In this document: positions 47,296 to 55,200 of the stretch, piece after piece
Layout: each line of letters opens with the position of its first letter
Numbering within the stretch: the first letter of the stretch is position 1
NCBI GenBank assembly: GCA_963556255.1
Contig: OY744606.1
Coordinates: forward strand, 1,256,227-1,320,226
Reading direction: 5' to 3'
Source: Allolobophora icterica
Lineage: Eukaryota > Annelida > Clitellata > Crassiclitellata > Lumbricidae
Length of the DNA: 64,000 bases
Translations under genes and position numbers: made by a program
Notes under the pieces: generated by a model
The model's input: only the letters and a program-made list of their open reading frames with translations
Database searches by the model: none
Told to the model about the DNA's origin: nothing

Positions 47296-50200
47296 GAGTT
47301 CTGACTGCAATTACAGAAATTACAATACAGTCGAGCCTGTTCTTTTAAAACTACAAACATAAGTTAGACTAGCGAGAAGTCATTTTGAGAGGTGCCTAAT
47401 GGGCACATAGATATGAACTCAGGCACTGCCTGGATGCTGGTAGTGCCAGTTCCAAGCCTGGAGAAACGAGGAGGGTGATACTAAGCAGATTTGTTATGAC
47501 ACAGCATCATTAAACAGTAGCTACACACACACACACATTGTTAGGTGGACATACATGCCTAGAAAGCTTGCCTTTTTTTTTACCATACTGTCTTGTTTTT
47601 TTATGTAGAAGCCGGTTGAAGCGAAACCCAGGACAACCCAGTGAGTCACTTACCTACTTACCAACAGTTATTTTAGGTTCCGTATGGTAGTTTTTTATGT
47701 GCTCCTGATTGACAGTGCAGTTAGGCCTGTTCCAGAAGGCTCCTCCTCTTCCTTGACCTTGTTTTTTTCTGTTGGCTACATGTCTATGACTGACAGTGTT
47801 TAATCTAGACGTCTTTGGGGGGGGTAAATGTCCCCCAGGATTCATGTTTCCCCCCAGAGGCCAGCAATATTATAATGTAGACACCTTTGGGAACCTTTTG
47901 GGAAGGTAAATTCCCCCCGCAGGATAGAAGTTTGGCCCCCCGGAGAGAGATGAATTCCTAAAAAAAGGTCATCAAGCTTTTTGAGAGAGTAATTCCTAGA
48001 AAAAGTGGTCAATGACTAAAAAAAAGGTCATCAACTTTTTTGGGAGTTGAAATATAAAAAGAGTGTGAAACTTTTTCAAGATGGAAGAAATTTCCCAAAA
48101 AGTCGTGTAAATTCGTAGGTCCCCCCAGAAACCTAGTTTCCCCTCCCAGAAGAGGGGGACTAGATTAAACACTGTATGACTGACAGCACAGCTCAGACTG
48201 CTTCATCTGGCTACTCCTCTTCCTTGACCTAATTTTTATATTGGCTCAATGTATGTGATTGACAGCACAGCGCAGGCTGCGTCAACAGGCTCCTCCTCTT
48301 CATCAACTTCCACAGCATGTATCTCAGTCCTGCGATTCGAGAAGCAACAGCTTGACCAGCAGATTGCCAAGTACCAGACGAAGCTGAAGCCAGCTGAACT
48401 CGACTCACTGCGACAGAAAGGTCAACAGCTCGAAAAACAGGCGGAAGAGTTGAGCGAGCGACTGAAGAAGGGAGGATCAGCTCTGCAAGGTTCGTTTCTA
48501 ATGCGATCTAAGTAAGTAAGGAAGTAAGTTGCATCTTACATGCATTAGATGTTGGGGAATGACTGCATGCAAGGGCATAACTTTGCCCCTGAAGTGATGG
48601 TGACCTATCCCCTCTGTCCTCTCCTCACCCTCCCTCTCCTCCTGTCCCCTCCTCTCAGTCCTCCTTAGTATGCTTTACCGGTCACTGTAAGGTCACTGGC
48701 GGATAGCAAAGTACATTTGTTTACCATTCTTTTTGACAATTGTTAATATGTTGACGACACTGAAACCACGATAGAGCTAAACAACTTATGCTGTATATTT
48801 GGTTATATTAACTTGCAATTTATAAATCGTCATAATTATAATAATATCATTATTTATTATTACTAATGACTAAGGGGCCGTCCACATATTACGTACGCAA
48901 TGAGGGGTCGGATTTAGGCGATTTTGCGTACGGGTGCGAACGGGGGGAGGGGGGACAAAAGTGTACGTACGCAAAATAAATTTCTAATTATGATGTCCAC
49001 ATTAGCCTATTTATAACTCTGTATTGTCCTATAGTCGTCCGATGGCATTTTATTACATTATATAAAAGCCATGTGCAGTTATTCTGTGCTGTGAACGAGA
49101 CACCTATAATAATTGTCTATATTGGCCCTCACTCATCCTTCAATCTGGCCTAAAGTGCAGACAGCCTGGAGCTGTCGAGACACTTTCTGCAGCTGGTCTT
49201 CAGGGGGGTGCGTCAAGCGTACGTATGCAGGGGGTGTGTGGAAGAAAGTACGCTTGCGAACAGGGGGTCCAATTTTCCCGGATTTTTGCGTACGTAATAT
49301 ATGGATGGCCCCTAAGCATCAGTTGATGGTGCTGAGCAATTGCTAGTGAAGGACTTGCTCAAGGTCCCTACACAGTAACTGTCGCAGGTGAGGAGGCTCA
49401 AACCCATGCTTTCCACGCTACAAGGTGAGCGCTCTAACCAATTGGTAACCATGTCCCACTGTGTGATTTTTGCAGCGTATGTTGATGCGATGAAGCGACT
49501 CCAGCACGCCTATTCGGTCGAAGCCAAGACCCTTGCACAGCAGAACAACCGGGACAAACTGCAGATCATCCTCACGAAAAGAAAACTTGTCGACAAGGAA
49601 GTAAGTCTTAGCAACACAGCAGGTACAAAGACGGGCATTCGCTGCCCGGTTTGGGGTTGGAATCTCGCGGTGTTGTTCAAACTGGAGAGTTTCGTCGAAA
49701 TTTGTAAATAAACGAGAAACTTTTATAGCGGCAATGAGCAGGACGACGTCAATGGTTGCGTTTGAGCAAAACTGCCTGCCAAGATCACAACAGTTCAATG
49801 GAGATTGAGATCCACAAGGCCCCCAGAGAATGGTAGTTCATCTGTCTGTTGTCTGATTGTTGCTGTCATATCTTGCAACTGTTGCTTCATTTTTGCTGCA
49901 GTCTTTTGGCAACCGCTTCGAGCAAGGGCGGCGATCCCGGGGGGTCGAGGGGACAAGACATCCCCACCTTTAACAGTGAGGGGGACACACCATACATCTG
50001 TTCCCCCCAAATTTTGAAGAAACACCATAAAAGGTCACCAAATTTCGCGAAAATTTTTTTGCCTCTTTTTGAGCAGATCAGTTCAAACCTGTTTTTTGAC
50101 CAGATCTGTTCAAAAGTGTCCCCCTCACCTGTCAAACAAGATCGCCGCCAGTGGCTTCGAGGAATGTGAGAAGGCGGATTCACGATTCCCCAGTCAAGTT

Positions 50201-50674
50201 CTCTCATCTTGATTTATCGAGTTGGCTTTGTTGATTGACGTTATTGATTGACCGAATTATTGATTGACTGTATTATTGATTGACTGTATTATTGATTGAT
50301 TGGCCTAGTTTTTGATTGACTGGATTATTGATTGACCGAGTTATTGATTGACTGAGTTATTGATTGATAGTCACTTGTTTCATTTAATTCTCAACTTGAA
50401 CCTCTTTCAAATTGCTTATCCGTCATAGGCTGCCTCTCTGTCTTACGGACTGATCTTCTGGATATTGACCTGATTATGGCTTGGTTTTGGTGTGCGATTG
50501 GTTGATGCCTTGTGCATTAGACACCGACACTATAGAAGTTACTAATTACAATTTGATTAAGAGATTCATTTCTTAATGAGTTCATTTGTTCCCTTTATTC
50601 ACTGATCTGCTTTCACTAATTTCTGATTTTCCTCGATTTTGTAGATCGAATCCCTTCAGCAACGGATGTCTTGA
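27693..50674 (+). CDS. CC2D1A/B (lgd): CC2D1A/CC2D1B orthologue (Lgd), coiled-coil and C2 domain protein
   Basis: Exons: 27693-27758, 30647-30803, 31144-31247, 31874-32083, 32552-32753, 33283-33492, 34131-34246, 34860-34941, 35498-35611, 36512-36660, 37021-37093, 37507-37698, 39530-39663, 40388-40444, 40893-41036, 41552-41610, 42350-42466, 43024-43097, 43667-43719, 44123-44174, 44881-44983, 45469-45559, 46130-46276, 47609-47640, 48266-48489, 49476-49600, 50645-50674; 1038 aa, stop in the last exon. The start MFGRKKEAPPKK and exon 2 (MGLATDD, EDLEAELRAL) match the family N-terminus. Four DM14 repeats lie near residues 140-200, 318-378, 424-492 and 560-625 (for example YKEAEQQAK, YKAAALKAKRSGD, LELAKKYLRMAK). 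A C2 domain spans about 728-885 (FDVYYKRGFLKGDKLLGTA), followed by a coiled coil near 925-1025. Family members bind ESCRT-III CHMP4/Shrub through DM14 and restrain Notch and other endosomal signalling. The protein is longer than human CC2D1A (951 aa), mainly in the Pro/Ala-rich linkers. Confidence 0.95.
28887..29541 (-). pseudogene. hAT transposase C-terminal remnant, frameshifted (CC2D1 intron 1)
   Basis: The minus strand encodes SNVFAESCFSFLTSMLPDRR...MADLLLIRAN in one frame (from 29541). It continues as LAWSEKEREDLINDTVNTYN in another frame, so a frameshift lies near 29300-29325. The ES-x-FS..L....R.S......LL..R layout followed by a W-x-x-x-E tail resembles the hAT dimerisation region. It is antisense to CC2D1 and lacks the catalytic portion. 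Domesticated hAT-derived genes look similar, but the frameshift argues for a relic. Confidence 0.5.
29680..29805. repeat. GCGAGCGA / TCGCTCGC palindromic cluster
   Basis: GCGAGCGAC and its inverse alternate (for example AGCGATAAATCGCTCGCC and AGCGATCGATCGCTCGCC), giving several small hairpins. Function unknown. It lies in CC2D1 intron 1. Confidence 0.6.
30233..30402. mobile_element. hAT-like MITE, family 7 (CC2D1 intron 1)
   Basis: TIRs CAGGGGCGTCTA and TAGACGCCCCTG, 170 bp, perfect 8-bp target duplication CCTATATG. The interior is pyrimidine-rich (CCTTTCCCCC). Confidence 0.93.
30900..31010. repeat. (TATG)n/(TCTG) repeat (CC2D1 intron 2)
   Basis: Tetranucleotide TATG/TGTC repeats with variants. 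Confidence 0.9.
31418..31612. repeat. (TAA)n microsatellites (CC2D1 intron 3)
   Basis: Two (TAA)n blocks, about 31418-31449 and 31553-31612, separated by unique sequence. Confidence 0.95.
32125..32252. repeat. (AT)n-rich tract (CC2D1 intron 4)
   Basis: Alternating TA/TG dinucleotides just after exon 4. Confidence 0.85.
32290..32545. repeat. Degenerate 16-bp repeat containing TGACCTTGA sites (CC2D1 intron 4)
   Basis: TGACCTTGA occurs at 32297, 32313 and 32329 (exactly 16 bp apart) and at 32429, with decayed copies between and after. The reverse complement TCAAGGTCA is the NR5A/ERR monomer site. It may be only a repeat that happens to contain the site. Confidence 0.7.
32780..33235. repeat. 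About 82-bp minisatellite, between 5 and 6 copies (CC2D1 intron 5)
   Basis: Units share TTAATTTGTAAATAATAAAA and TTATGTCCTCAC. Two central copies are almost identical, and the outer copies diverge. Confidence 0.92.
33636..33880 (+). mobile_element. tRNA-derived SINE, family A (CC2D1 intron 6)
   Basis: The head has a degraded A box and B box GGGAGTTCAAATCCCCGCC. The body holds AGGGCAGAAATTTGG, TCTGCTCTGCCTGC, CACTGTCGGTGGGAAG and GAGGACTGGCCACTC, shared almost base for base with 53430-53640. Confidence 0.85.
34385..34570 (+). mobile_element. LINE 3' end, family B (CC2D1 intron 7)
   Basis: Contains ACGACATGAGCTCCTTGG, CGTAAGCACTTGATGACCG, GCGCCTCTGATG and GAGGAGCTATATAAATCT, parallel to the copies at 1845 and 35840. 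Confidence 0.75.
34723..34755. repeat. (CA)n microsatellite (CC2D1 intron 7)
   Basis: Uninterrupted CA dinucleotides. Confidence 0.95.
35645..35720 (+). mobile_element. tRNA-derived SINE-like head (CC2D1 intron 9)
   Basis: AGGTAGCTGAGTGGTGAATG (A-box-like) and GGGATTGAACC (B-box-like) at tRNA spacing. The body is not recognised. Confidence 0.5.
35840..36035 (+). mobile_element. LINE 3' end, family B (CC2D1 intron 9)
   Basis: GGGCATAAGCTCCTTCC, CCGTAAGAGCTTGAAAACC, GGTTTTCCATCGTTAGG and GAGGAGCTATATAAATCT match the copy near 34.4 kb. Confidence 0.75.
37790..39260 (+). mobile_element. 5'-truncated non-LTR retrotransposon with reverse transcriptase fragment (CC2D1 intron 12)
   Basis: An open frame from 37876 to 38973 (365 aa) begins at FGFRPTGSCTSAL. 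It contains RT motif A (LLVDFSKAFDVVDH), the B-type motif (QGSGLGPTLYIV) and the catalytic FADDTNLL, then a thumb and C-terminal region (SQRLYPLKVLRSQG, LVVSRLTYAIPSWGGFL). The endonuclease and the N-terminal RT are missing. The 3' UTR ends in a (CTTA)n tail at about 39237-39257. The frame is intact, so the copy is fairly young, but truncation makes it immobile on its own. It has the same orientation as the host gene and lies wholly within an intron. Jockey/CR1-type clade is likely but not determined. Confidence 0.88.
39335..39480. repeat. Tandem TTCTTTGTTCTTGTTCTTCATTATCATC units (CC2D1 intron 12)
   Basis: Units of about 50-70 bp built from CATATTCTTTGTTCTTGTTC and TTCATTATCATC recur three times in the pyrimidine-rich stretch before exon 13. 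Confidence 0.7.
40484..40640 (+). mobile_element. tRNA-derived SINE, family B (CC2D1 intron 14)
   Basis: The head CCGATTGGTTAGAGCAATTG looks like a D arm, CTTGTAA like a Thr-type anticodon loop, and GTGGGTTCGAGCCTCCC like a T arm. The body has ACCTTGAGCAAGTCCTTCAC, and a (TAA)n tail closes it. The anticodon stem does not pair well, so this is a SINE, not a tRNA gene. A reversed copy is at 49315-49450. Confidence 0.75.
40670..40790 (+). mobile_element. LINE 3' end fragment, family B (CC2D1 intron 14)
   Basis: CCCGAAAGCACTTGAAGATG, then GGAGCGCCTATGATG and GGGGCGTTATGTCAAT, a degraded version of the family-B tail. Confidence 0.55.
41885..41980 (+). mobile_element. LINE 3' tail with (CTTA)n (CC2D1 intron 16)
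   Basis: ACCAAAATGCGGTTAGCAG then ATATACTTACTTTACTTACT. Homologous to 42845-42967. Confidence 0.65.
42000..42300 (+). mobile_element. LINE 3' end, family B (CC2D1 intron 16)
   Basis: ACGACATGAGTGAGC, a CTACCTCTGTTC stretch and CTTGAAAGGCATTATATAAA, aligned with the other family-B tails. The upstream TTTAACCACAACAGTGTACT resembles a short motif also seen near 30.1 and 34.3 kb. Confidence 0.6.
42490..42715 (+). mobile_element. LINE 3' end fragment (CC2D1 intron 17)
   Basis: CTTATCAGAAAGCACTTGAA and GGGAGCGCCTCTGAGTAG...GAAGCACTATAGAAATAC match the general LINE tail layout. Confidence 0.5.
42845..42970 (+). mobile_element. LINE 3' tail with (CTTA)n (CC2D1 intron 17)
   Basis: ACCAAAGTGCGATTAGCAAT then GAATATACTTACTTACTT, a second copy of the tail at 41885. 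Confidence 0.65.
44237..44345 (+). mobile_element. tRNA-derived SINE head (CC2D1 intron 20)
   Basis: GAGTAGTGGTAACACTCATG (A box) and GCGGATCGACTCCCG (B box) at tRNA-like spacing. Confidence 0.6.
45190..45385 (+). mobile_element. LINE/SINE 3' tail, family C (CC2D1 intron 21)
   Basis: GATCTCCTGGATGTTGACC, TGATTGTGACTTGGTTTTGG and GATGCCTTGTGCTTTAGACA are shared with 50425-50545. Confidence 0.6.
45735..45810 (+). mobile_element. tRNA-derived SINE-like fragment (CC2D1 intron 22)
   Basis: GGTCGGGGGTTCAAATCCATG is a strong B-box/T-arm signature. The A box (CGCCATCTGACTAAGCC) is weak. Confidence 0.45.
46439..46690 (+). mobile_element. tRNA-derived SINE, family A (CC2D1 intron 23)
   Basis: GGATCAAATGGTTAGCATTC (A box), GGTTTGCAGTTCAATCCCC (B box), then a TTTCTGCTCCATCTG body and a (TGTAAT)n-like tail. 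Confidence 0.7.
46690..47205 (-). mobile_element. LINE ORF2 C-terminus and 3' end, minus orientation (CC2D1 intron 23)
   Basis: The minus strand reads FAHISAFIRDSLHWLPAQQR, YLMNFCNPV, RASLRSSARGLMVVPRMR, SRSFAYVGPSAWNCLP and FRRRLKTFLF, an uninterrupted C-terminal RT segment. The 3' end is GTGGCGCTATATAAG. Upstream (higher coordinates) it abuts a (TTA)n repeat. Confidence 0.85.
47209..47295. repeat. (TTA)n microsatellite (CC2D1 intron 23)
   Basis: About 85 bp of nearly pure TTA. Confidence 0.97.
47711..48310 (+). repeat. Tandem copies of the CC2D1 exon 25 acceptor region
   Basis: The segment GACAG(C/T)..CAG...GGCTCCTCCTCTTCC...TTGACCT occurs at 47711, 48182 and 48261 (the last is the real exon 25 start). 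Unit length is about 80 bp. A MITE (47794-48174) separates the first and second copies. Splicing to the second copy would meet an in-frame TAA. Confidence 0.85.
47794..48174. mobile_element. hAT-like MITE, family 8 (CC2D1 intron 24)
   Basis: TIRs CAGTGTTTAATCTAG and CTAGATTAAACACTG, 381 bp, flanked by TATGACTGA on both sides. Internally it has two GGTCATCA(A)-type cores (about 47965 and 48025). Confidence 0.9.
48874..49312. mobile_element. MITE with GGGGCCGTCCACATATTACG termini (CC2D1 intron 25)
   Basis: The left end GGGGCCGTCCACATATTACG is mirrored by CGTAATATATGGATGGCCCC, 439 bp, with TAA on each side. A 3-bp TWA duplication would fit PIF/Harbinger. The end sequence is related to the element at 25135. 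Confidence 0.8.
49315..49450 (-). mobile_element. tRNA-derived SINE, family B, minus orientation (CC2D1 intron 25)
   Basis: The reverse complement begins GGTTACCAATTGGTTAGAGC and includes GTTTGAGCCTCCTCACC and ACCTTGAGCAAGTCCTTCAC, matching 40484-40640. Confidence 0.75.
49923..50153. mobile_element. hAT-like MITE, family 6, copy 2 (CC2D1 intron 26)
   Basis: Ends CAAGGGCGGCGATC and GATCGCCGCCAGTG, 231 bp, perfect 8-bp target duplication GCTTCGAG (49915-49922 and 50154-50161). Confidence 0.92.
50205..50375. repeat. Short GATTGACTG(T/A)(A/G)TTATT repeat (CC2D1 intron 26)
   Basis: About ten imperfect copies of a 16-bp unit (ATTGATTGACTGTATT). Confidence 0.85.
50425..50545 (+). mobile_element. 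LINE/SINE 3' tail, family C (CC2D1 intron 26)
   Basis: GATCTTCTGGATATTGACCT, GGCTTGGTTTTGGTGTGC and GATGCCTTGTGCATTAGACA match 45190-45385. Confidence 0.6.
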
Positions 50675-50830
50675 ATCACTGCATGACAAGAGAGAGACAA
50701 AGCGAGAGAGACAGACAGACAAAGAAACAGAAAGCAACATCTTAACTGACAAAATGGCTGCCTTCTCTCGAAACCACGAGATGAAAATAGTTTTGCTTGC
50801 TACTCGTTATGTTAATATTTAAGTTGTGTA

Positions 50831-50836
50831 AATAAA
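50831..50836 (+). terminator. Polyadenylation signal AATAAA of CC2D1
   Basis: Canonical AATAAA, 157 bp after the CC2D1 stop codon, followed by a T/GT-containing stretch. Confidence 0.75.
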
Positions 50837-51059
50837 GTTATCTTCGCTGTATGACTTTCCCACTTAATCTGAACATCCCCTTTAGAGCGTTCTGCTTTTG
50901 AACCAATTACAACATGCTTACTTAATTAAATATTAGATTGAAATGATTTTACTTTTGGAGTTTGCGTGAAGGGTATCTATCGTTTGGCTGCTCTAGCAAA
51001 TTAAGACAAATTATGTGATTACACAGCTCTATAGAAACTTGTTTTCACATGTCTGAAGT

Positions 51060-51320
51060 CACCCCTTGGAAGCATGAAGGTAAAGGCAGAATGCTTTTTT
51101 TAAAAAAAATGCATGTACAGAAACCCATTGGAAGCATGAAGGTAGAATGCTTTTTAAAATGCATGTACAGAAACCCCTTGGAAGCATGAAGGTAAAGAGC
51201 AGAATGCTTTTAAAATGCATAATACAGAAACCCATTGCAAGCATGAAGGTAAAAGCAGAATGCTTTTAAAATGCATGTACAGAAACTCATTTGAAGCATG
51301 AAGGTAAAGGCAGAATGCTT
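51060..51320. repeat. About 57-bp minisatellite, between 4 and 5 copies
   Basis: Units contain TTGGAAGCATGAAGGTAAAG, CAGAATGCTTTT and ATGCATGTACAGAAAC. Located just after the CC2D1 polyadenylation signal. Confidence 0.95.
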
Positions 51321-52299
51321 GCTAACACACACACACTTAAAACCCACAAGACACATGGTCTGGATGTCAAAAAGTCATTCGGATGAGGTGCAAACGCTAC
51401 TCTCCACCGTTTTATGTCTGTGGTATAATCGGGCGTTTTCTTGAGGGTGCAGTGATTCAGTTACTAATCACACCGAAAATACTTACTGTGATTCTGCATT
51501 AAATAAAACACTAATTTCTCTGTCTCGTTTCTCAATACGTCTGTCGTCTTTTTAGTGGTTTATTTATTTATAAAACGGAGTTCTTCACCTTTGCATATAG
51601 TTTTTGTGAATCACTTATAAATTTGATTGCGACATCGATAACAGCAAAGCGGAATTGGTGTAGGCTTTTAAGATAGGTAGCCAATTTGAAGCAGTTTAAA
51701 TCGTTTATTTTACTTCTAGGGAAAACAAGTGTAGTCCTTTAAGCCAAACTCGGCAGGTAGCCATAGGTGTAAATTATTGTTGGCGACCTAATTTGGCTCA
51801 GTGCCTCGCTCCCGTATCTGCTCCCCGAAAGCGTACAGTAAGGTGCGCTTGCATTCATAATTGTCTTCATCTTGCTATAACCATCTTCTTAACCGACCTT
51901 TCCTGCCTGCCATCGCTCTGACAAGCGCACATGCTTGGTCCGGTTAGCTACATTGGTTAGAACTACGCTTCAAGTAATAGCGCTAAAGAAATCTATAAAA
52001 TTTATCCAATGCCCCAGAACTACGCGTCTAACAGGGATCAATTATTTTCAACTAAATAAAATTGTTCTTTGTTTTAATATCAAATGTATGTTTTATTACG
52101 AATTAAATTTCCTTATAAAGTCATCAGAAGAGATTCAGTAAAATATTTAACTAATATTTTGTTACATTAAGCAAGTCTGAATTTTCGCTTATTCGGATGT
52201 CATTAAGTAATAACCGGTCGCAACCTTAACCCTTGTTATTTTCCCTTTTGGCGTTTCACTAAGTTTTGTCTTGTGAATAAATCGTTAGATTGGTTTAAA
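51320..52299. other. Intergenic DNA between CC2D1 and the QT(D/E) gene
   Basis: Unique AT-rich sequence. CATAGGTGTAAATTATTG at about 51762 resembles an end of the 53178 MITE, but I see no partner. The promoter of the next gene should lie at the right edge; no motif stands out. Confidence 0.4.
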
Positions 52300-55200
52300 A
52301 TGGCTTCGTTGCCAATTTTAACCAGCTTAGATATTGCTTTATCGGAAGAAGTGGTTCGCGACCTTTTTACACCTGGAAAGAGTTTCAAACACAACCTTTC
52401 TGGAGCTCGTGCTCTAGGCCCTGTCGACATGGCGGGCGACCGGGTCTCTGAACGGCCGAGCGATGCATTGTTGGACGTGGAGTTGGAGAAAATAAACGAG
52501 ACCGTCATCAAACTGTTTATTAGAGGTAAGGTTCATTTGGTTCTCCCCGCCCCGTTGCCGGGTAATTAATTTTATGATCCATTCGAAATTCGCAAGTCCT
52601 CTGCGCACTGATGCGTAACCAGTGCTTGACGTTTGAACTTAGTGGGGTATGTTTAATTAGTCTACTGAAGTTGTACTCCAATTTATCGTCTACTACTCCC
52701 CCCCGACTGCTGCTGCTACTACTGTTACTGATAGTAATTAGTAATAATAAAATTAAAGAAGTGTTCTTTTATCCAGTTTTTTGGGGGGAAATGGATTTCG
52801 TCATGTAGTCTGACGGGGTGGATTTCATGGGAATTATCACATGTACAATAAATTCTGACACTATGAGTTAAGGATGTTTAATTTTGGTTTTATTTTTGTT
52901 ATTCTTGATCTTTATTTAAATAGGTGGAATAGCTTTTCAATAGCATGTGACTGAGTAATCAAACAATTACTCGTTTGATTCGGATTTATCAACCATATGC
53001 ACATTGCGTTAAATACACATACTGTTTCAATCGATTCATCTCAATTTCTGGTTAACTAAAGTCACACTTGTGTAGTCGTATTAGGAGGTGTAGAAAAGGC
53101 TCTATATAAAAATGTTTTATTTCTTACATTACAATAAATAAATTCTACCTAAATTTAACATGGTCTGCTTCTACCGGCACTGGTGTAAACTTTCCAAAAT
53201 ATTGGGGGCATTTGGTTATTTTTTCTACACTTTGTGCATTAAGTGTACAGTCCGTCTCAATTATTGGGGGGAGGGCACGTGCCCCGGCTGCTCCCCAGAG
53301 TCTACGCCTATGTCTACCAGCCTGACTTGTATCGCATTGGCGCTTAGGATTTTTTGAGAATTCTAACTGGAATTCTCCAGCAGATCTTTGTTTTTAACTA
53401 TTGTTGCATCTGAAGCGACTGTCAGCTGATGCCTGGTGTAGTGGTTAGCATGCTGGACTGTCAGCCAAGAGGCCGGGTTTTCAAATCCCCGCCAGGGCAG
53501 AATTTGGTTCAGGATTTCTGCTCTGCCTGCATCCCTAACCAACTCGGCTAAAATGAGTTCACTGACTGTACACTGTCGGTGGGAAGATGAGACGGCGAGG
53601 AAGAGGACTGGCCACTATTGAACTGATTTGATTTAGCACTCCACTTGGATTTATTAATGTTTCCTGTTGTTCTTTCACATTGTTTCGTTGTCTTTCTCAA
53701 CTCGTCTTGATCCTCTCCAGTGTACGCTGATCATTCTTCTATTCTGTCAGGTAACGTCTCGTCCTCTTTACCTTTCTTAAAACTTGCTTTTTCTCTTGGG
53801 TCTCTCACACTGGGAGCATTTCTGAATGGCTCTTCCGCTAGAAGCGCTTTATAAATGTCCGAATACAATACAATAATCTCTGACATCATCAAAGCATTCT
53901 CTGTGGTCTGCCTCTATTCCCTGTTCCATCGATCATTCTGAACTCAACCTGTTTAATCAGTGTGGTATCGTCTAGCTTGTGCACCTACATAGCAGGAATT
54001 CTTAAATGGACTGACGTAGTAATCTTACATCGGAAACTCTAATCTAATCGTCTAATCTGATGACTTCTATAGTGCCTTTGCCATAATGCATATGACCTCA
54101 ATTGTCGGACACCTCAAGTAAGACCATATTCGGAAAGCACAGTTTGTTGGAACAGCCTGTTCAAAATCCAAATGGTGTCCTTAGTCTTCTGGCATGTTTC
54201 AGTTAGAAGAAGAAGAAGGGTTTCTTAAGCTAGCGTATGAGGCAGCCTTGGGTATGAAGTGTTAGCTACTTCATTTTCTCAGCCTTGGCAGATGAGAGCG
54301 AGTGGCCTGTCCTCTCTCTCCATCTGATCTTCCCTCCAACACTGTACTCTGTGCAGTTGAGTTGGCTGGGAATGCAGGTGGAGCAGAAATCATGAAACAA
54401 ATTTGTGCTGTGGTGCGGATTTTAACCCCTGACATCTCGGTTGACGGTCCAGAATGCTAACCACTAGGATATTGCATGATTTGGATAACCAGCCTCAAAA
54501 TAAATATGTACTTACCGTGGTGCACAACATGCAAGGAGATCTCGGTCCATGTATGGGAATTGATGTTGTGTCTAGGACTGACTGGAGGAATGCTTTCTAT
54601 CAGTCTGGCTGTTTAGGCTTTGTAGTTCAAATGGGCTTCAAGTACATATACCTTAAACTAATGACTATATCTGCTTACTATGAGTATATAATCTGTATAT
54701 ATATATATACACACATATATATATACATATCTATATAATATTATATATTGGCAGGTAAGGAGAATTGCCATAAAGGGTAAGAACTTCAAAGGCTCTGTGT
54801 CTAGTTGAGCTCTGCAGAACCCCCAGTTGTGTAGGGGTCAGAGGGCCAGACGGTAAATGGGTTTATTGTTCCCTTGGCTTTGCTTGGGATTGGGTTGTAA
54901 ACTGTTTTATGACACCCTATTAGATGGGCGAAACAGAACCAGTCTTGTCTGGGCCCAGTAGGAGTGGGATTATTACATGCACCCTGTGTACACAACCTGT
55001 TAGCAGTGAGTGCAGTTTAGTTCATCACAGTGATGCATTCTGTGAAGTCTAAGTTTTACTGTCATAGCTGAAATTTCAGTGCTAGCAGTGATTATGTATT
55101 GATTTGTTAGCCTACTATCTAAATGTAAAAGACAGACCTAAAAGTTATTGTAAATTGTAACTTGCCTTAAGTTGAATCAAGTGTAAGAGGCAGCCTTCCT

